A stretch of DNA of 64,000 nucleotides from Macrophomina tecta (GCA_024180945.1 JAKSGN010000023.1:620001-684000), one strand, 5' to 3'. Positions 17,920 through 27,414 are shown, counted from the stretch's first letter. Numbers and translations are program-made. The notes: generated by a model not told the origin, from the sequence alone.

Positions 17920-20900
17920 TTACTCGATACCTAACCCTCTCCAGAACCATTCGAACCTGTCTCGTGCAAGAGGCTTGGTGAACCCATCGGCAATTTGTTC
18001 AGTAGTCGGAACATACTTCAGTTTAACTGTCCCAACCTCTTGAACTTCTCCTTGCCACTTGCGTTGGATCTCCATATGCTTCGTGCGTGAGTGGTACTGT
18101 GGGTTCGAAGATAGAGCAATGGCTCCTTGATTGTCTCCACAAATGATTGTTGCGGTCTTCCCTTGGCTCACGTTCAGCTCATGGAGAAGTCTTCTCAACC
18201 AGATCGCTTCCTTGGTTGCTTGTGTCTGTCCAATGAATTCTGCTTCACAGGTCGATAGAGCGACGATGCTCTGGCGCTTGGACTGCCAGCTTATCGCCCC
18301 GCTCCCGATGTTGAACAGGTATCCAGCTGTTGAGCGTCTTGTGTCACGACAACCGGCCCAGTCTGCGTCGGTAAAGCCTCTCAACATGTGGAGGCTACCC
18401 TTATACGTAAGCCTAAGGGTCTTTGTGCCCTTGAGGTACCGGAGGACGCGTCGAGCAAGTTTCATATGTTGTGGTCCAGGGTTTACTAGGTAACGACTTG
18501 CTACAGACACCGCATATGCAATGTCTCCCCTAGTTCCGAGCATAATGTACATCAGAGACCCTACGATGCGTTGGTACTCGATTCTCTGCTCTGTTGTACA
18601 TGTATACTCTGGCACGTTTTCCGGTAGTGGTGAGGTTTCGATGGGTGTGTTGACGGGTTTGCAGTCGTCCATTCCGAATTGATGGATGATCTTGTCAATG
18701 TACGCCTCTTGGCTCAGGTGAAGTATCCTGTTTTGTTGGTCGCGTTGGATGGACATCCCAAGATAGTAACTGCATGGGCCTAGATCCGTCATCTGAAAGC
18801 GGTTTCTGAGAGATCTCTTGATCTTTTTGACCTCTGCGATGCTCGGCCCGACAATCAGGAGGTCGTCAACGTACACCGCAATGTATACGTTGCTTCGTAC
18901 GAAGATGCCAAGGTCAGCGTTGATTGGCTCGAAGCCAAGGCCGCGTAGGAAATTAGTAAGAGTCTGGTACCAGATCCGAGGGGCTTGTTTTAGGCCGTAG
19001 AGTGCCTTTCGGAGTTTGCAGACCCTCGGCGTACCATCAGTCATGTGGTGAGGTTGTTCAACATAGATCTCGTGGTCTATATCGCCGTACAAGAATGCCG
19101 TTTTGACATCCATCTGTTCGATCTCGAGGCCGAGGGCAGCTGCGATCGCGAACAGGGCCTTGTAGCTCATTGGCTTGACGACCGAGGCAAACGTTTCGTC
19201 GTAGTCGATACCCTCTTCTTGCGTAAAGCCTCTCACCACCCATCTGCATTTGTAACGGGTGACTTCTCCATGCGGCCCTCGTTTAAGCTTGTAGACCCAT
19301 TTCCCGCTGAGGATCCGACGATCCTTTGGAGGATCAACAAGCACCCATGTCTTGTTCTGCTTGTGCAAGTTGACCTCTTCAATCATTCCGATCTCCCACT
19401 CAGGCCAGCTTGCGTCGTTCATCGCTTGCTGAACAGTCTTTGGCTCAAAAGGTTCTGTTTCTTCCGCAGCTACTGTCAAGAATGTCGGAATCACCTTCCC
19501 CTCAGGTACACTCATCAGCATAAGCTCTTCTTCGCTGTCATCGAGTGTATCCTGTGTAGTCTGCTGGACACGGACTTGGAGTTCAGGGTGGTGTAGCAGT
19601 GCTCCTTCTTGCACTGAATGTACTGGGCGGTCAAGCCGGAGTTCTGGATGTCGTTGCCATTCTCCTGAGCTTTGACCTTGCTGCGCTTCGTCTCGTTGCT
19701 GGTCGCCCCCAGATAGTGAGTCGTCTCTTTGAGCGTCACCATTTGGAGCATCTGAAAAGGGCCCAAAGGTGTCGTCACTTCGTATGGGCGACAAGGTCCT
19801 GTCTCCCTGTTCAGCAACAGGCTGCGAGTCATCGTCACTCGGTTGAGACGGCGCTTGCCCTCGACAGTAATCGTCAGTCTGTCGGGGCAGTGGTTGCGAG
19901 TTATCGTCACTCGACTGGATTGGCGCTTGCGAGTCATGATTGCTCGGCTGAGATAGCGCTCGTTCTGGGGTTGCCACAGATCTTTGGCGTCCAGAGGCCG
20001 GCACGGATGCTTGCCGTATACTTACCGACGGTTGGTTTATTAGTCCCACCGTCTCACTCCCCCCTGCGGCAGCAGCCATTGCCTCAGGTGAGCCGTCACG
20101 TCTGGCTCCCACATCTTCCATAGTCTGTGCGGAAGGAGTGATAAGGACTTCGTGGAATTCAGCATTTGGAGTTCCAATGATCCTGCCGTCTTCAAGCAGG
20201 ATGCGATAGTTTGTATTTCCTTCGTAACCTAGCAAGACACACGGTTTAGTTCTTGGTTCCGTCAGCTTCTTTCTTTGTTTTGGTGGGGTCAGGTATTCCC
20301 CCCTGGATCCGATCACTCTCAGTCGTGACAGGTCAGGTTTGTCACCATACCATATTTGGTAGGGTGTCATTTTGAGTCTAGATGACGGCGATCTGTTGGA
20401 GAGAAAAGCAGCAGTTCGAGCAATCTCTGGCCAAAACTTGGTCGAGAGCTTTGCATAGGCTAGTGTGGGTCCAACTCGGTCATAGATCGTCTTGTGAGCC
20501 CTTTCAGCAACTCCATTCTGCTGATGTTGATCGACTCCCGTGACTTCGGCTTGGATTGCGCGAGAGAAGAACATGAACCTCATTTCTTCTCCCACTTGTT
20601 CAGGGATCCGGTCGAGGCGTATCCGTCTGCACTTCCGTTCAGGACGTTCGTTGTGGTCGAGAAAGAAGCGTAGCGATTCGACTACAAATTCTTGTCGTCG
20701 AGGTATGGGGATGACTTCTATCCAGCCGGCGAAATCGTCGACGATAGTGAGCCAGTAGCGACTGCCGTCGAGTCCCTCATCAAATGGTCCCGCAACGTCG
20801 ATGTGGAGAAGTTCCATTGGATATTCCCCTCGGCGACTACGTCTTGAGCGGTTGTGGGGTTTCTCAACCATTCGTCCCTGGAGACATGGGTTGCATGGCT

Positions 20901-21606
20901 GGCGTGGCTCCACGTCCCGGATGCCATAGGCTTGCTTCTTGAGCCGTCGTAGATTCGCATCGCTCATGTGAGCGAGCCGGTTGTGCCATAGAGTCATTTG
21001 GGGACTGACATGATAAGCTGGAAAGGTGAGGCGTGTCCATAGGTCGAGCGCGTAGACTCCCTGATACTGGCTTGCGGTGTATAGGTTCTTCCAATTTGAT
21101 TTGTTGCAAATGCTAGCGCCCTGGCTTGAGAATTCGACCTTGGCTCCTCGTTTGAGCAGCTGGAGTACGGATATGAGGTTTGCATGCGCAGACGGGACGA
21201 AGAGGACGTTATCGAGGACAAGCCATTTTCTTCTGCCTCGTACGTTGCATAGGATGTTCACCGTTCCCACTCCTGAGGGAGTCGTTGAGGCATCGACACT
21301 CCTAAGAGGCGGCCCATGATACTTGTCCATCCGGACAAATCTTGAAGTACTATTACAGACGTGCTGAGCACATCCACTGTCAACGATCCAAGCGTCGCGT
21401 ATTGGGAGAGTCTTCGTGGCCATCATCGTGAGGGTGTGGCCGAACATGGCAAGATTGCCTTCGACATTATTTCTGAATGCTGTATTGACGTCTTCCTCTG
21501 AGGCTTTTGTCGCTACAAAGGTAGGCTTCTTTGGATCTTTTGGCCCCCCCCACATCGTCATCTTCATCGTCGGTACTGGGCCGTCTCTTCGACAGCTTAC
21601 GTGCAC
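17920..21606 (-). CDS. pol: copia pol polyprotein (protease, integrase, RT, RNase H)
   Basis: This is an open frame of 1228 residues. In order it contains protease WIVDSGCAQHVC; the GAG-pre-integrase zinc motif (WHNRLAHMSDANLRRL ... CNPCLQG); integrase with HIDVAGPFDEGLDG, IVDDF and QQNGVAERAH; a low-complexity linker of short Ser/Gln/Asp repeats (SQPSDDDSQP and variants); reverse transcriptase with WVYKLKRGPHGEVTRYKCRWV, MDVKTAFLYGDIDHEIYVEQP and the YVDD catalytic box; and RNase H (GFTDADWAGCRDTRRSTAGY ... SIVALSTCEAEFIG). No internal stop is present. The part before about 21550 overlaps gag in another frame and is probably not translated as such; gag should enter this frame at the G8 run. 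It appears enzymatically complete. Confidence 0.92.
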   Translation of the reverse strand: MHVSCRRDGPVPTMKMTMWGGPKDPKKPTFVATKASEEDVNTAFRNNVEGNLAMFGHTLTMMATKTLPIRDAWIVDSGCAQHVCNSTSRFVRMDKYHGPPLRSVDASTTPSGVGTVNILCNVRGRRKWLVLDNVLFVPSAHANLISVLQLLKRGAKVEFSSQGASICNKSNWKNLYTASQYQGVYALDLWTRLTFPAYHVSPQMTLWHNRLAHMSDANLRRLKKQAYGIRDVEPRQPCNPCLQGRMVEKPHNRSRRSRRGEYPMELLHIDVAGPFDEGLDGSRYWLTIVDDFAGWIEVIPIPRRQEFVVESLRFFLDHNERPERKCRRIRLDRIPEQVGEEMRFMFFSRAIQAEVTGVDQHQQNGVAERAHKTIYDRVGPTLAYAKLSTKFWPEIARTAAFLSNRSPSSRLKMTPYQIWYGDKPDLSRLRVIGSRGEYLTPPKQRKKLTEPRTKPCVLLGYEGNTNYRILLEDGRIIGTPNAEFHEVLITPSAQTMEDVGARRDGSPEAMAAAAGGSETVGLINQPSVSIRQASVPASGRQRSVATPERALSQPSNHDSQAPIQSSDDNSQPLPRQTDDYCRGQAPSQPSDDDSQPVAEQGDRTLSPIRSDDTFGPFSDAPNGDAQRDDSLSGGDQQRDEAQQGQSSGEWQRHPELRLDRPVHSVQEGALLHHPELQVRVQQTTQDTLDDSEEELMLMSVPEGKVIPTFLTVAAEETEPFEPKTVQQAMNDASWPEWEIGMIEEVNLHKQNKTWVLVDPPKDRRILSGKWVYKLKRGPHGEVTRYKCRWVVRGFTQEEGIDYDETFASVVKPMSYKALFAIAAALGLEIEQMDVKTAFLYGDIDHEIYVEQPHHMTDGTPRVCKLRKALYGLKQAPRIWYQTLTNFLRGLGFEPINADLGIFVRSNVYIAVYVDDLLIVGPSIAEVKKIKRSLRNRFQMTDLGPCSYYLGMSIQRDQQNRILHLSQEAYIDKIIHQFGMDDCKPVNTPIETSPLPENVPEYTCTTEQRIEYQRIVGSLMYIMLGTRGDIAYAVSVASRYLVNPGPQHMKLARRVLRYLKGTKTLRLTYKGSLHMLRGFTDADWAGCRDTRRSTAGYLFNIGSGAISWQSKRQSIVALSTCEAEFIGQTQATKEAIWLRRLLHELNVSQGKTATIICGDNQGAIALSSNPQYHSRTKHMEIQRKWQGEVQEVGTVKLKYVPTTEQIADGFTKPLARDRFEWFWRGLGIE

Positions 21607-22501
21607 CCGTATGTGAACTGCCTGCCCTTATCCTGTGCCCCTTTCCCTCCTTCCTCTGATCTTTCGGTCTTGGGTTCTTGCTAAAGCATTCGGAGTCCAC
21701 GTGATAAGGCTTTCGGCAGAATGAGCAGTAGGGTATGTTATCAATCTCGATTCGACATGTGGTACCGTCCGACGAGGGTATGAGTTTCTTATCACCCGGT
21801 CCTCGGATCAGAGCCAGTGCAGGGAGCGCTTGTGCCTCTGCTGGTTGTTTGCCCAATTGTCCCTTTCTGTGCTCTTCTTCGATTGCCTTGTTCTCGATGT
21901 AGTCGAATGTGGGTGCTGCTCTGGCGATATTTCCGTCTGCGTCTCTGTCGTTGACGAGATCCATTTGTCTGAACATATGATCCCGGAAACTTTCGTACTC
22001 TGGGCCTAACGCGTGCATGAAGAAGAATGTTCGTTCAATTTCTGAGGTGACGCAGTCAGGATCGAGGAGGAGCTTTTCGGAATGAATCCTTCTGATCTCA
22101 GCTCCCAGAGCCTGAGCACTCCCACATTTGTCTCGTGTAAGTGACATGTATCGTCGCTGGAGGTTGACATATGTCCCAGAGCCTTCTGGCTTGAAGGCGT
22201 CTTTGACTGCTCTGAGAAGGGATTGGACCCGGTGAATCTCGAATGCATTGATTCGCTGCGCCGCATTGTGCGTCAGTTTTGCCGTGATCATTGCAGAGTA
22301 GAATTTCTGGCGATGAGTCCATTGTCGTGCTTCCTCCGCTTCGACCGGTGGAGCAATTCCATCTTCGGCTACGGCGGATATCCGGATGAACTCGTTGACT
22401 TTCTGATTCCATTTGAACCAGTCGTTGGCATTATCGAGTGTTGGAATGGCGCTGTAGAATGCGTTCAAGCCAAATTGCTCGAATTTCATAATGCCATTCA
22501 T
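21467..22501 (-). CDS. gag: copia gag (nucleocapsid) ORF
   Basis: This frame of 344 residues opens at ATG 22501. The N-terminal half is a Ty1/copia-type capsid region (WFKWNQKVNEFIRI ... YVNLQRRYMSLTRDKCGSAQ). The C-terminal part has a CCHC zinc knuckle, CSFCRKPYHVDSEC, followed by a basic region and an acidic DDEDDD. The gag-specific frame runs only to the G8 run at 21551-21544. With seven Gs it would read straight through into pol (DVGGPKDPKKP) as one 1527-codon polyprotein. Its start overlaps the ORF0 stop as ATGA. Confidence 0.85.
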   Translation of the reverse strand: MNGIMKFEQFGLNAFYSAIPTLDNANDWFKWNQKVNEFIRISAVAEDGIAPPVEAEEARQWTHRQKFYSAMITAKLTHNAAQRINAFEIHRVQSLLRAVKDAFKPEGSGTYVNLQRRYMSLTRDKCGSAQALGAEIRRIHSEKLLLDPDCVTSEIERTFFFMHALGPEYESFRDHMFRQMDLVNDRDADGNIARAAPTFDYIENKAIEEEHRKGQLGKQPAEAQALPALALIRGPGDKKLIPSSDGTTCRIEIDNIPYCSFCRKPYHVDSECFSKNPRPKDQRKEGKGHRIRAGSSHTGARKLSKRRPSTDDEDDDVGGAKRSKEAYLCSDKSLRGRRQYSIQK

Positions 22502-23289
22502 GGTGATACTAGACGTTCTTCGGAGCTGAAGAATTCTGGGCTTGATACGTCGCTAGTCTGACTTGGGGCAACCGAGGGACTACGGTTTGACGAGCCAAGC
22601 GAGCGCACCTCTAGACCAAAGAGCTCCAGGCTTGATGCTTCACTAAGCTGGCTCGAGACGACAGAAGGGCTCTTGTCTGATGGATCCGGCGTAGGCGAGT
22701 GGGATGGAGGAGCGTAATCTCTGTCTGGCGCCCCGTGTGCTTTCAAACTATTTTTGTACGACTCAAAAAAGTGAGGAAAGTGGAAGCGGTCAACAAGATA
22801 TCGTGGCTTGCTTCTCGGGAACTTTTTACGTCTGTTAGGCCGAAGGTCATACCGGTTTGCAGTCTTCTCGATGGGTGCTACGGGTCTCTTGTCCCTTTTA
22901 TGCCGTGAGGTACGAAGCCTGGGGGTTTCAGTGCTACCGTCAGGCTGGGATGCGAGACGAGAATGGTGGCTTGGTCCCGGTACAGGATCAGAGTGTCGGT
23001 GGTCTTCACTTCGAGAAGCGTCGCGAGAGGCGATAGCTAGGGCAGCGCCGACAGATGCACGGTATGCTCGTTCTTCAACGGGTACGCGTCCATAAGCTCG
23101 AACAACCGACCTCTTTGTCAGCGAAGGGAAGTGTGTTTTTCGGATTCGATCAAACGTCCAGTGATGGGAGCGACGGTACGCAGTGAGATTAAGTTCGTCG
23201 TTCGTCCAAGAGTGACGGACCAGCCGTGGAGCTAACGTTGGCCTTCCTGGAGCTGGCAACTGAGAGGTGTCGGTAGTAGAAATCGACAT
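22498..23289 (-). CDS. extra ORF (ORF0) in the copia leader: Myb/SANT-like protein
   Basis: This 263-residue ORF lies between the 5' LTR and gag, in the same orientation. Residues about 26-75 (SWTNDELNLTAYRRSHHWTF ... VVRAYGRVP) have Trp28 and Trp44 spaced like a Myb/SANT helix-turn-helix. The middle is basic (SRHKRDKRP, RPNRRKKFPRSKPR). The C-terminus has two related Ser-rich units (SPSVVSSQLSEASSLELF and SPSVAPSQTSDVSSPEFF). The stop overlaps the gag start in ATGA (22501-22498), an arrangement known for coupled termination-reinitiation. Copia elements normally have no such ORF. It could be a captured host gene, a regulator of the element, or a chromatin-targeting protein. The function is inferred only. 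Confidence 0.7.
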   Translation of the reverse strand: MSISTTDTSQLPAPGRPTLAPRLVRHSWTNDELNLTAYRRSHHWTFDRIRKTHFPSLTKRSVVRAYGRVPVEERAYRASVGAALAIASRDASRSEDHRHSDPVPGPSHHSRLASQPDGSTETPRLRTSRHKRDKRPVAPIEKTANRYDLRPNRRKKFPRSKPRYLVDRFHFPHFFESYKNSLKAHGAPDRDYAPPSHSPTPDPSDKSPSVVSSQLSEASSLELFGLEVRSLGSSNRSPSVAPSQTSDVSSPEFFSSEERLVSP

Positions 23290-23403
23290 CTTTTTACTTT
23301 ATCCATTATGTTGGGTGTTGATATATAGAATTCGAGTTTGGGCGAAGCTGGCCAGGGTTCAGCCCCTTGAATCTTGTGGCGGTTTCAATTGGCACATCAC
23401 AGG

Positions 23404-23439
23404 AGTTGTCACAGTAACAGTTGTGCCGCTGTGACAACT
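23404..23439 (-). other. perfect hairpin in the copia leader
   Basis: An 11-bp inverted repeat, AGTTGTCACAG and CTGTGACAACT, is separated by 14 nt. Further TGTGA/TCACA repeats follow to about 23465. It would form a stem-loop in the 5' untranslated RNA of the element, upstream of ORF0. Confidence 0.6.
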
Positions 23440-23624
23440 ATGACACTGTGATGACTGTGATATTCGTGACTTTCAGCGAACAGGAGATTTTATCCACCAA
23501 ATCACTCTCGGAGGCTTCAGGCTCCGGGTTTCAACATCTGCACAGAGCTACTAAAATGTGATGATCAGTTTCTTGATTCTGACAGACAATCACCTGGTGC
23601 GGAAGCTTAGCTAATAGTAGTATG

Positions 23625-23643
23625 CGAGCCCGGGCTCATAACC
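23625..23643 (-). other. primer-binding site, complementary to the initiator-tRNA anticodon arm
   Basis: Directly inside the 5' LTR the minus strand reads GGTTATGAGCCCGGG. Its complement contains GGGCTCATAACC, the anticodon stem-loop of a CAU methionine tRNA. Drosophila copia is known to use an internally cleaved initiator tRNA in this way, so a half-tRNA primer is likely here. Confidence 0.65.
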
Positions 23644-23824
23644 TGTTGCAAACAGGTGATAGGTGTCGGAACAAGTAATTAAGGCCTTCTTCTTTATTTT
23701 GTGATACAGAGAGGGAGATAGCATATATATACACACATGTGTTTCAGACCCCTGTCGTGGTGGACGGCCCCTGTCATGCGCGAAGACCACCGTGACACCT
23801 GAAGCACCATCGTCATATTCAACA
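23644..23824 (-). repeat. 5' LTR of the copia element
   Basis: This 181-bp LTR runs from TGTTGCAAACAGG to CATATTCAACA on the plus strand. It differs from the other LTR by about four transitions (all A/G or C/T) and short indels in a T-rich stretch. It should carry the element's promoter; no TATA box was assigned with confidence. Confidence 0.9.
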
Positions 23825-24137
23825 TGTCGCCCGTGGGGTTCGTAACACCTCCACTCTAACGATAGATAAAGAAAGGCTCCTCTAAGTTAGTCTTATAGCT
23901 TATTATTAAGATTTAAAACTTTTTCTAGAATGCTAGCTTGCCGTTCTACCGCTTGTTTAACGATTAACCGAAGAATTATTTTCGATCGACGGCGTCTTCC
24001 ATCGAGGTTATTATAAAGGTATAGATAATGGTAGTCCCGTCTTTCGTAAAGCTATATAATAGCGGTGCGACTTAACTTCCGCTGCTAGTGTCTAGTAAAC
24101 TATAATACTAAACCGGGAGTATTAGTCGTTAACTAAT
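23825..24137. other. AT-rich spacer between copia element and LINE nest
   Basis: This is TA-dinucleotide-rich DNA (for example TATAGCTTATTATTAAG and CTATATAATAG) without open frames. It is clearly lower in GC than both neighbours. It could be an older repeat degraded by C-to-T mutation. Confidence 0.4.
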
Positions 24138-24638
24138 TGTAACGAGCGGGCCTCTGCCTCTAAGGATCCAAACACCAAAGAGGGAGAAAACCTGTCGAGG
24201 GGTTTTCCTTGAGTGGGTACAAGAAGAGGGTGAGAGCAAGTCGAACACGTGATAAGACTGAGCACTGTGTGCGAAGGCCGTGTTACTAACAATGTGCTGA
24301 ATTGTTATGGAAGTTGACCACGAAGGTCAAAGCTATCTAAAGAGTGTGGTTTATATACACGTAGGAAAGGTATACAATCTAGTATTGATCTGTTCCTGAT
24401 CTGGGTAGGGGTCAGAGTTCCGACAGATCAATGGTGTTTTGATCTGTTTGATCTGTCCGTTGATGCCTGAGGCACGTGAGATCAAACAGATCAATCTCTT
24501 GGCGTCACGCGAGCCACGTGTTCCATTGTGGATCCTTCCTGTGCCGCAGCTGCGCTCCCCGCTTGCCTTCCTACTCTGCAGTGCCAACTAGGAACTATAG
24601 AGAAAACCGAACGCAGATTTGAGCTTATCGGCCTTACA

Positions 24639-25918
24639 ATGTCTGGGACGAAGATGATGGGGGCGGATACGCGACCGTTGGCGCGTCGCGACGCGCTGCG
24701 CGTCTCCAGGCTCGACAAACTGCCCTCCACACCGGCAAGCCAACGGGGCAGCGAAGGGCTCGCCCGACCACCGCACCCGAACTACCTACCGATTCGACCT
24801 TAGACGACGTTATTAGCCTGCTCAATGTCATTATTACGCAGAACGACCGGCTTACCGAGCGGAACGAAGAGCTCACGGAGCAGGTGGCTAGGAACGAGGA
24901 CGAGATTAAGCGCCTACGCAGCGTGCTCGAGACGTCCGAGGAAACTCAGGCCAAGATGGAGGAACGTATGGGGAAGATGGAGAGGCAGATGGCGGCTCTC
25001 GTGGAGTTGACGCGCAGGAACCTAAGCTCACAGTCCCAGATCAACGCCACGTACGCAAATGTGCTCCGAGGAGGTCCGCCGACACCAGCAAACAGCAGTC
25101 CGTCGTCCGTCGCCGCCGTTCCAGCGCGCACAAACCATTCTACCGCCACTACGAACCGAACGCTGCCGCCGGCAATCGAGCTCGATCTCACTAACACCAG
25201 CGTCGGTAACGCGAATGCTGGGGATATCCGCGCACGGCTGCAGCCAGCGCTGGAGAGTCAGGAAGTTACAAAGGAAGTTAAGTGCTGCGGGATTACGAGG
25301 AACCCTGGCGATGCGGCCAAGGTGCGCGCCTTCTTTATGACGGAAGAGGACGAAGAGCTCGTCAGGTCGAACCTCGGATGGCTGGAGACGGCCTTCCGTG
25401 GGGCGAGGATCCGGGGCCGCCAGTGGCACCCGGTTAAGGTAGACAATGTCAACAAGTTGGCCATTCTAAACGATGACCGCACTACGGTGCGCGCCGATGC
25501 TAGCCAGATGATTGGCGCTGAGAACGACGTCGAAGTAACGCAGGTCCGTTGGCTAAGCAAGCCGAGCAGCCGTCTTTACGGGTCGGCGGTGATTTACCTC
25601 GCCAAGAAGAGCGAGGCGGACGCACTCCTCGCCAGGAGAGTGATCGATATAGGTGGAGGGGCGGCGTATACTAACGTGTTTGAGCACCGTCCGCGGCCAA
25701 GGCGATGCTTCAAGTGCCAGAGCTACGACCACCTGCAGTTCCGCTGCCGAGGAGAAGAAAGATGCGCGAAGTGCGCAGGCGTTGGCCATCGAGAAGATGG
25801 CTGCCCTTCGACGACGGTGAAGTGCGCGTCGTGCGGTGGTCCGCACAGAGTAGACGATAGAGGCTGCCCGGAGTATACCAAGCTCTTGCGTGAAATGCTC
25901 GGCCAGCAGAATGAGTAG
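24639..25918 (+). pseudogene. LINE copy 1 ORF1 (nucleic-acid-binding protein), frameshifted
   Basis: ATG 24639 opens MSGTKMMGADTRPLARRD. The frame is lost at about 24770-24780, and the continuing frame reads APELPTDSTLDDVISLLN into the coiled coil (NEELTEQVARNEDEIKRLRS) and the main ORF1 body. The C-terminus has CCHC knuckles (CFKCQSYDHLQFRC, CAKCAGVGHREDGC, CASCGGPHRVDDRGC), typical of LINE ORF1 proteins that coat the RNA. The stop overlaps the ORF2 ATG (ATGAGTAG at 25911-25918). The same frameshift is in the copy at 37557-38836. Confidence 0.8.
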
Positions 25919-27362
25919 ACCGCTAAAAGTAATCCACGCGAACTTAGGAAAGAGCGGGACAGCGCAGTACAGCCTACTAAACGACGAAGACCTTAGCGAT
26001 TTTAGCATCATGTTCATCTCGGAGCCAAGCTGCTTTCGCAAGCCTGGTGGCGAGACCGTGGCAGCACTCGTTACCCATCCATACTGGAAGCAACTGCTGC
26101 CCACGATATCGTGGCATAGTCGCTATCCCGTTCGTTCAATGTTGTGGATCCGTAAAGACACGCAAGCCAGGCAGATCGCAGTACCCTCAGCCGACATCAC
26201 AGCCGCAGTCGTTACGCTGCGGGACCGGATCGCGTTCGTAGCAGCCGTGTACGTCGCCAAAAAGGAGAACGTGGACGATCCGGAACTCACCAGCGCGCTT
26301 GAGCACCTGAGAACGGCAATCACACAGATAGGAGGCCAAACTAACGGGGTACTGGAGCTCCTCATCTGCGGTGACTTTAACGGACACGATCAATTATGGG
26401 GAGGCGATCTAGTATACAGCTCTCCGCGCAACGGAGAAGGCGCGCCGATAATCGACTTTATGGGGGACTTTCACCTACAGAGCCTACTGCGTAGAGGCAC
26501 GGTCACGTATGAATCAGCCGGCCAGAGTTCTACAATCGATCTTATCCTGGCGTCGCCCCGACTAGCGGAAGAGATGAGCGATTGTAGTCCTTCTAGTACG
26601 GTATATGGACATGATCATCTAGCCATCGAAGCCTATTTTGAGACTGACGTGCCTTATCAAGAACTAGAGGCGCGATACACGTTGCGTAGCGTCAACTGGG
26701 AGGCCGTTAGAAGTGACGTAAGAAAGAAGCTCACTGAGCAGCCACCTCCAGAAGCCCAAGACATTGAAAGCTTCACCAACTACCTCTCGGACACGGTATC
26801 GGCAGCAATCCAGCGCTGCATCCCCAAAGCAAGGCCGTCGCCATACGTGAAGAAGTGGTGGACGGCGGACCTCAGTCAACTACGGAGGTCATACACTTAC
26901 TTTAGAAACCAAGCGAGGGGACGGCGAAGGTGGGGAGAGTCAGATATCTGGTTAGAAGCACAGGCGAGAGAAGCGGCGAAGAGACTCCATGACACCATAA
27001 GACGCCAAAGGCGCAGATGCTGGAAGGACTTTCTCGCAGAGCCGACTAACATTTGGAAAGCGGCCAAGTATCTCAACGAGCCGGGAAGCAGCAGCCTCGC
27101 TCATATTGCACGCCTTCAGCACCAGGATGGCCACGCGGAGTCCTGCGAGGAGATCTCGGAGACACTGATTAGGAACTTCTTCCCGGAACTCCCTAAAATG
27201 CAGAGTACTCAGATCGAGGCGGCTCAGAGCTCTGTTGAGCCGATCGAACACGCACCGCTAACCGTAGAGGAAGTAAAAGAAGCCATTTCCGGGCCAGCCC
27301 ATTCAAAGCACCCGGACCAGACGGAATTCCCGCAGTGGTGTGGCGCGAGCTTTGGCCAGTAG
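25911..27362 (+). pseudogene. LINE copy 1 ORF2 (AP-like endonuclease, truncated RT)
   Basis: ORF2 opens MSRPLKVIHANLGKSGTAQYSLL and carries the endonuclease motifs GDFNGHDQLWGG, STIDLILAS and YGHDHLAIEA, followed by the linker (WWTADLSQLRRS, QRRRCWKDFL). At about 27285-27290 one T has been lost relative to the copy at 40205 (CATTTCC against CATTTTCC), shifting the RT into a wrong frame that stops at 27362. The element sequence then ends at 27414. Confidence 0.8.
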
Positions 27363-27414
27363 TTGGCAAGTATATCTATCAGCTGTTCAACGAATCGTTA
27401 CTACAGGGCTGCTT

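Larger units (their letters stand above)
17577..23824 (-). mobile_element. Ty1/copia LTR retrotransposon, near-complete (6.2 kb)
   Basis: Two LTRs of 179 and 181 bp with TGTTG...CAACA ends flank a leader, an extra ORF (ORF0), gag and pol in the order protease, integrase, reverse transcriptase, RNase H, which defines the copia superfamily. Primer-binding and polypurine sites lie directly inside the LTRs as expected for a minus-strand element. The LTRs differ at a few transitions and short indels, suggesting a fairly recent but not current insertion. The 5-bp flanks (GTTCC and TGTCG) do not match, so no target-site duplication is visible. The only coding lesion found is a one-base shift at a G8 run between gag and pol. 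Confidence 0.9.
24138..27414 (+). mobile_element. Tad-like LINE copy 1 (5' end intact, 3' truncated)
   Basis: It starts with TGTAACGAGCGGGCC, followed by a 5' UTR of about 500 bp, ORF1 (zinc knuckles) and ORF2 (endonuclease plus the start of RT). Homology to the copy at 37108-43065 stops at about 27414 (CAGGGCTGCTTA), in the middle of the reverse transcriptase. Loss of the 3' end is unusual because LINEs normally lose the 5' end, so a later deletion or rearrangement is likely. Positions 24203-26056 appear identical to 37121-38974. Confidence 0.85.

Noticed and set aside
19045..20123. Plus-strand frames inside the copia pol region (19045-19596, 19599-20123)
   Set aside because: They are antisense to a continuous, domain-complete pol frame.
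23629..23643. Possible tRNA gene suggested by the GGGCTCATAACC anticodon-arm sequence
   Set aside because: Only the anticodon arm is present, and it is exactly inside the LTR edge, which fits a primer-binding site and not a tRNA gene.
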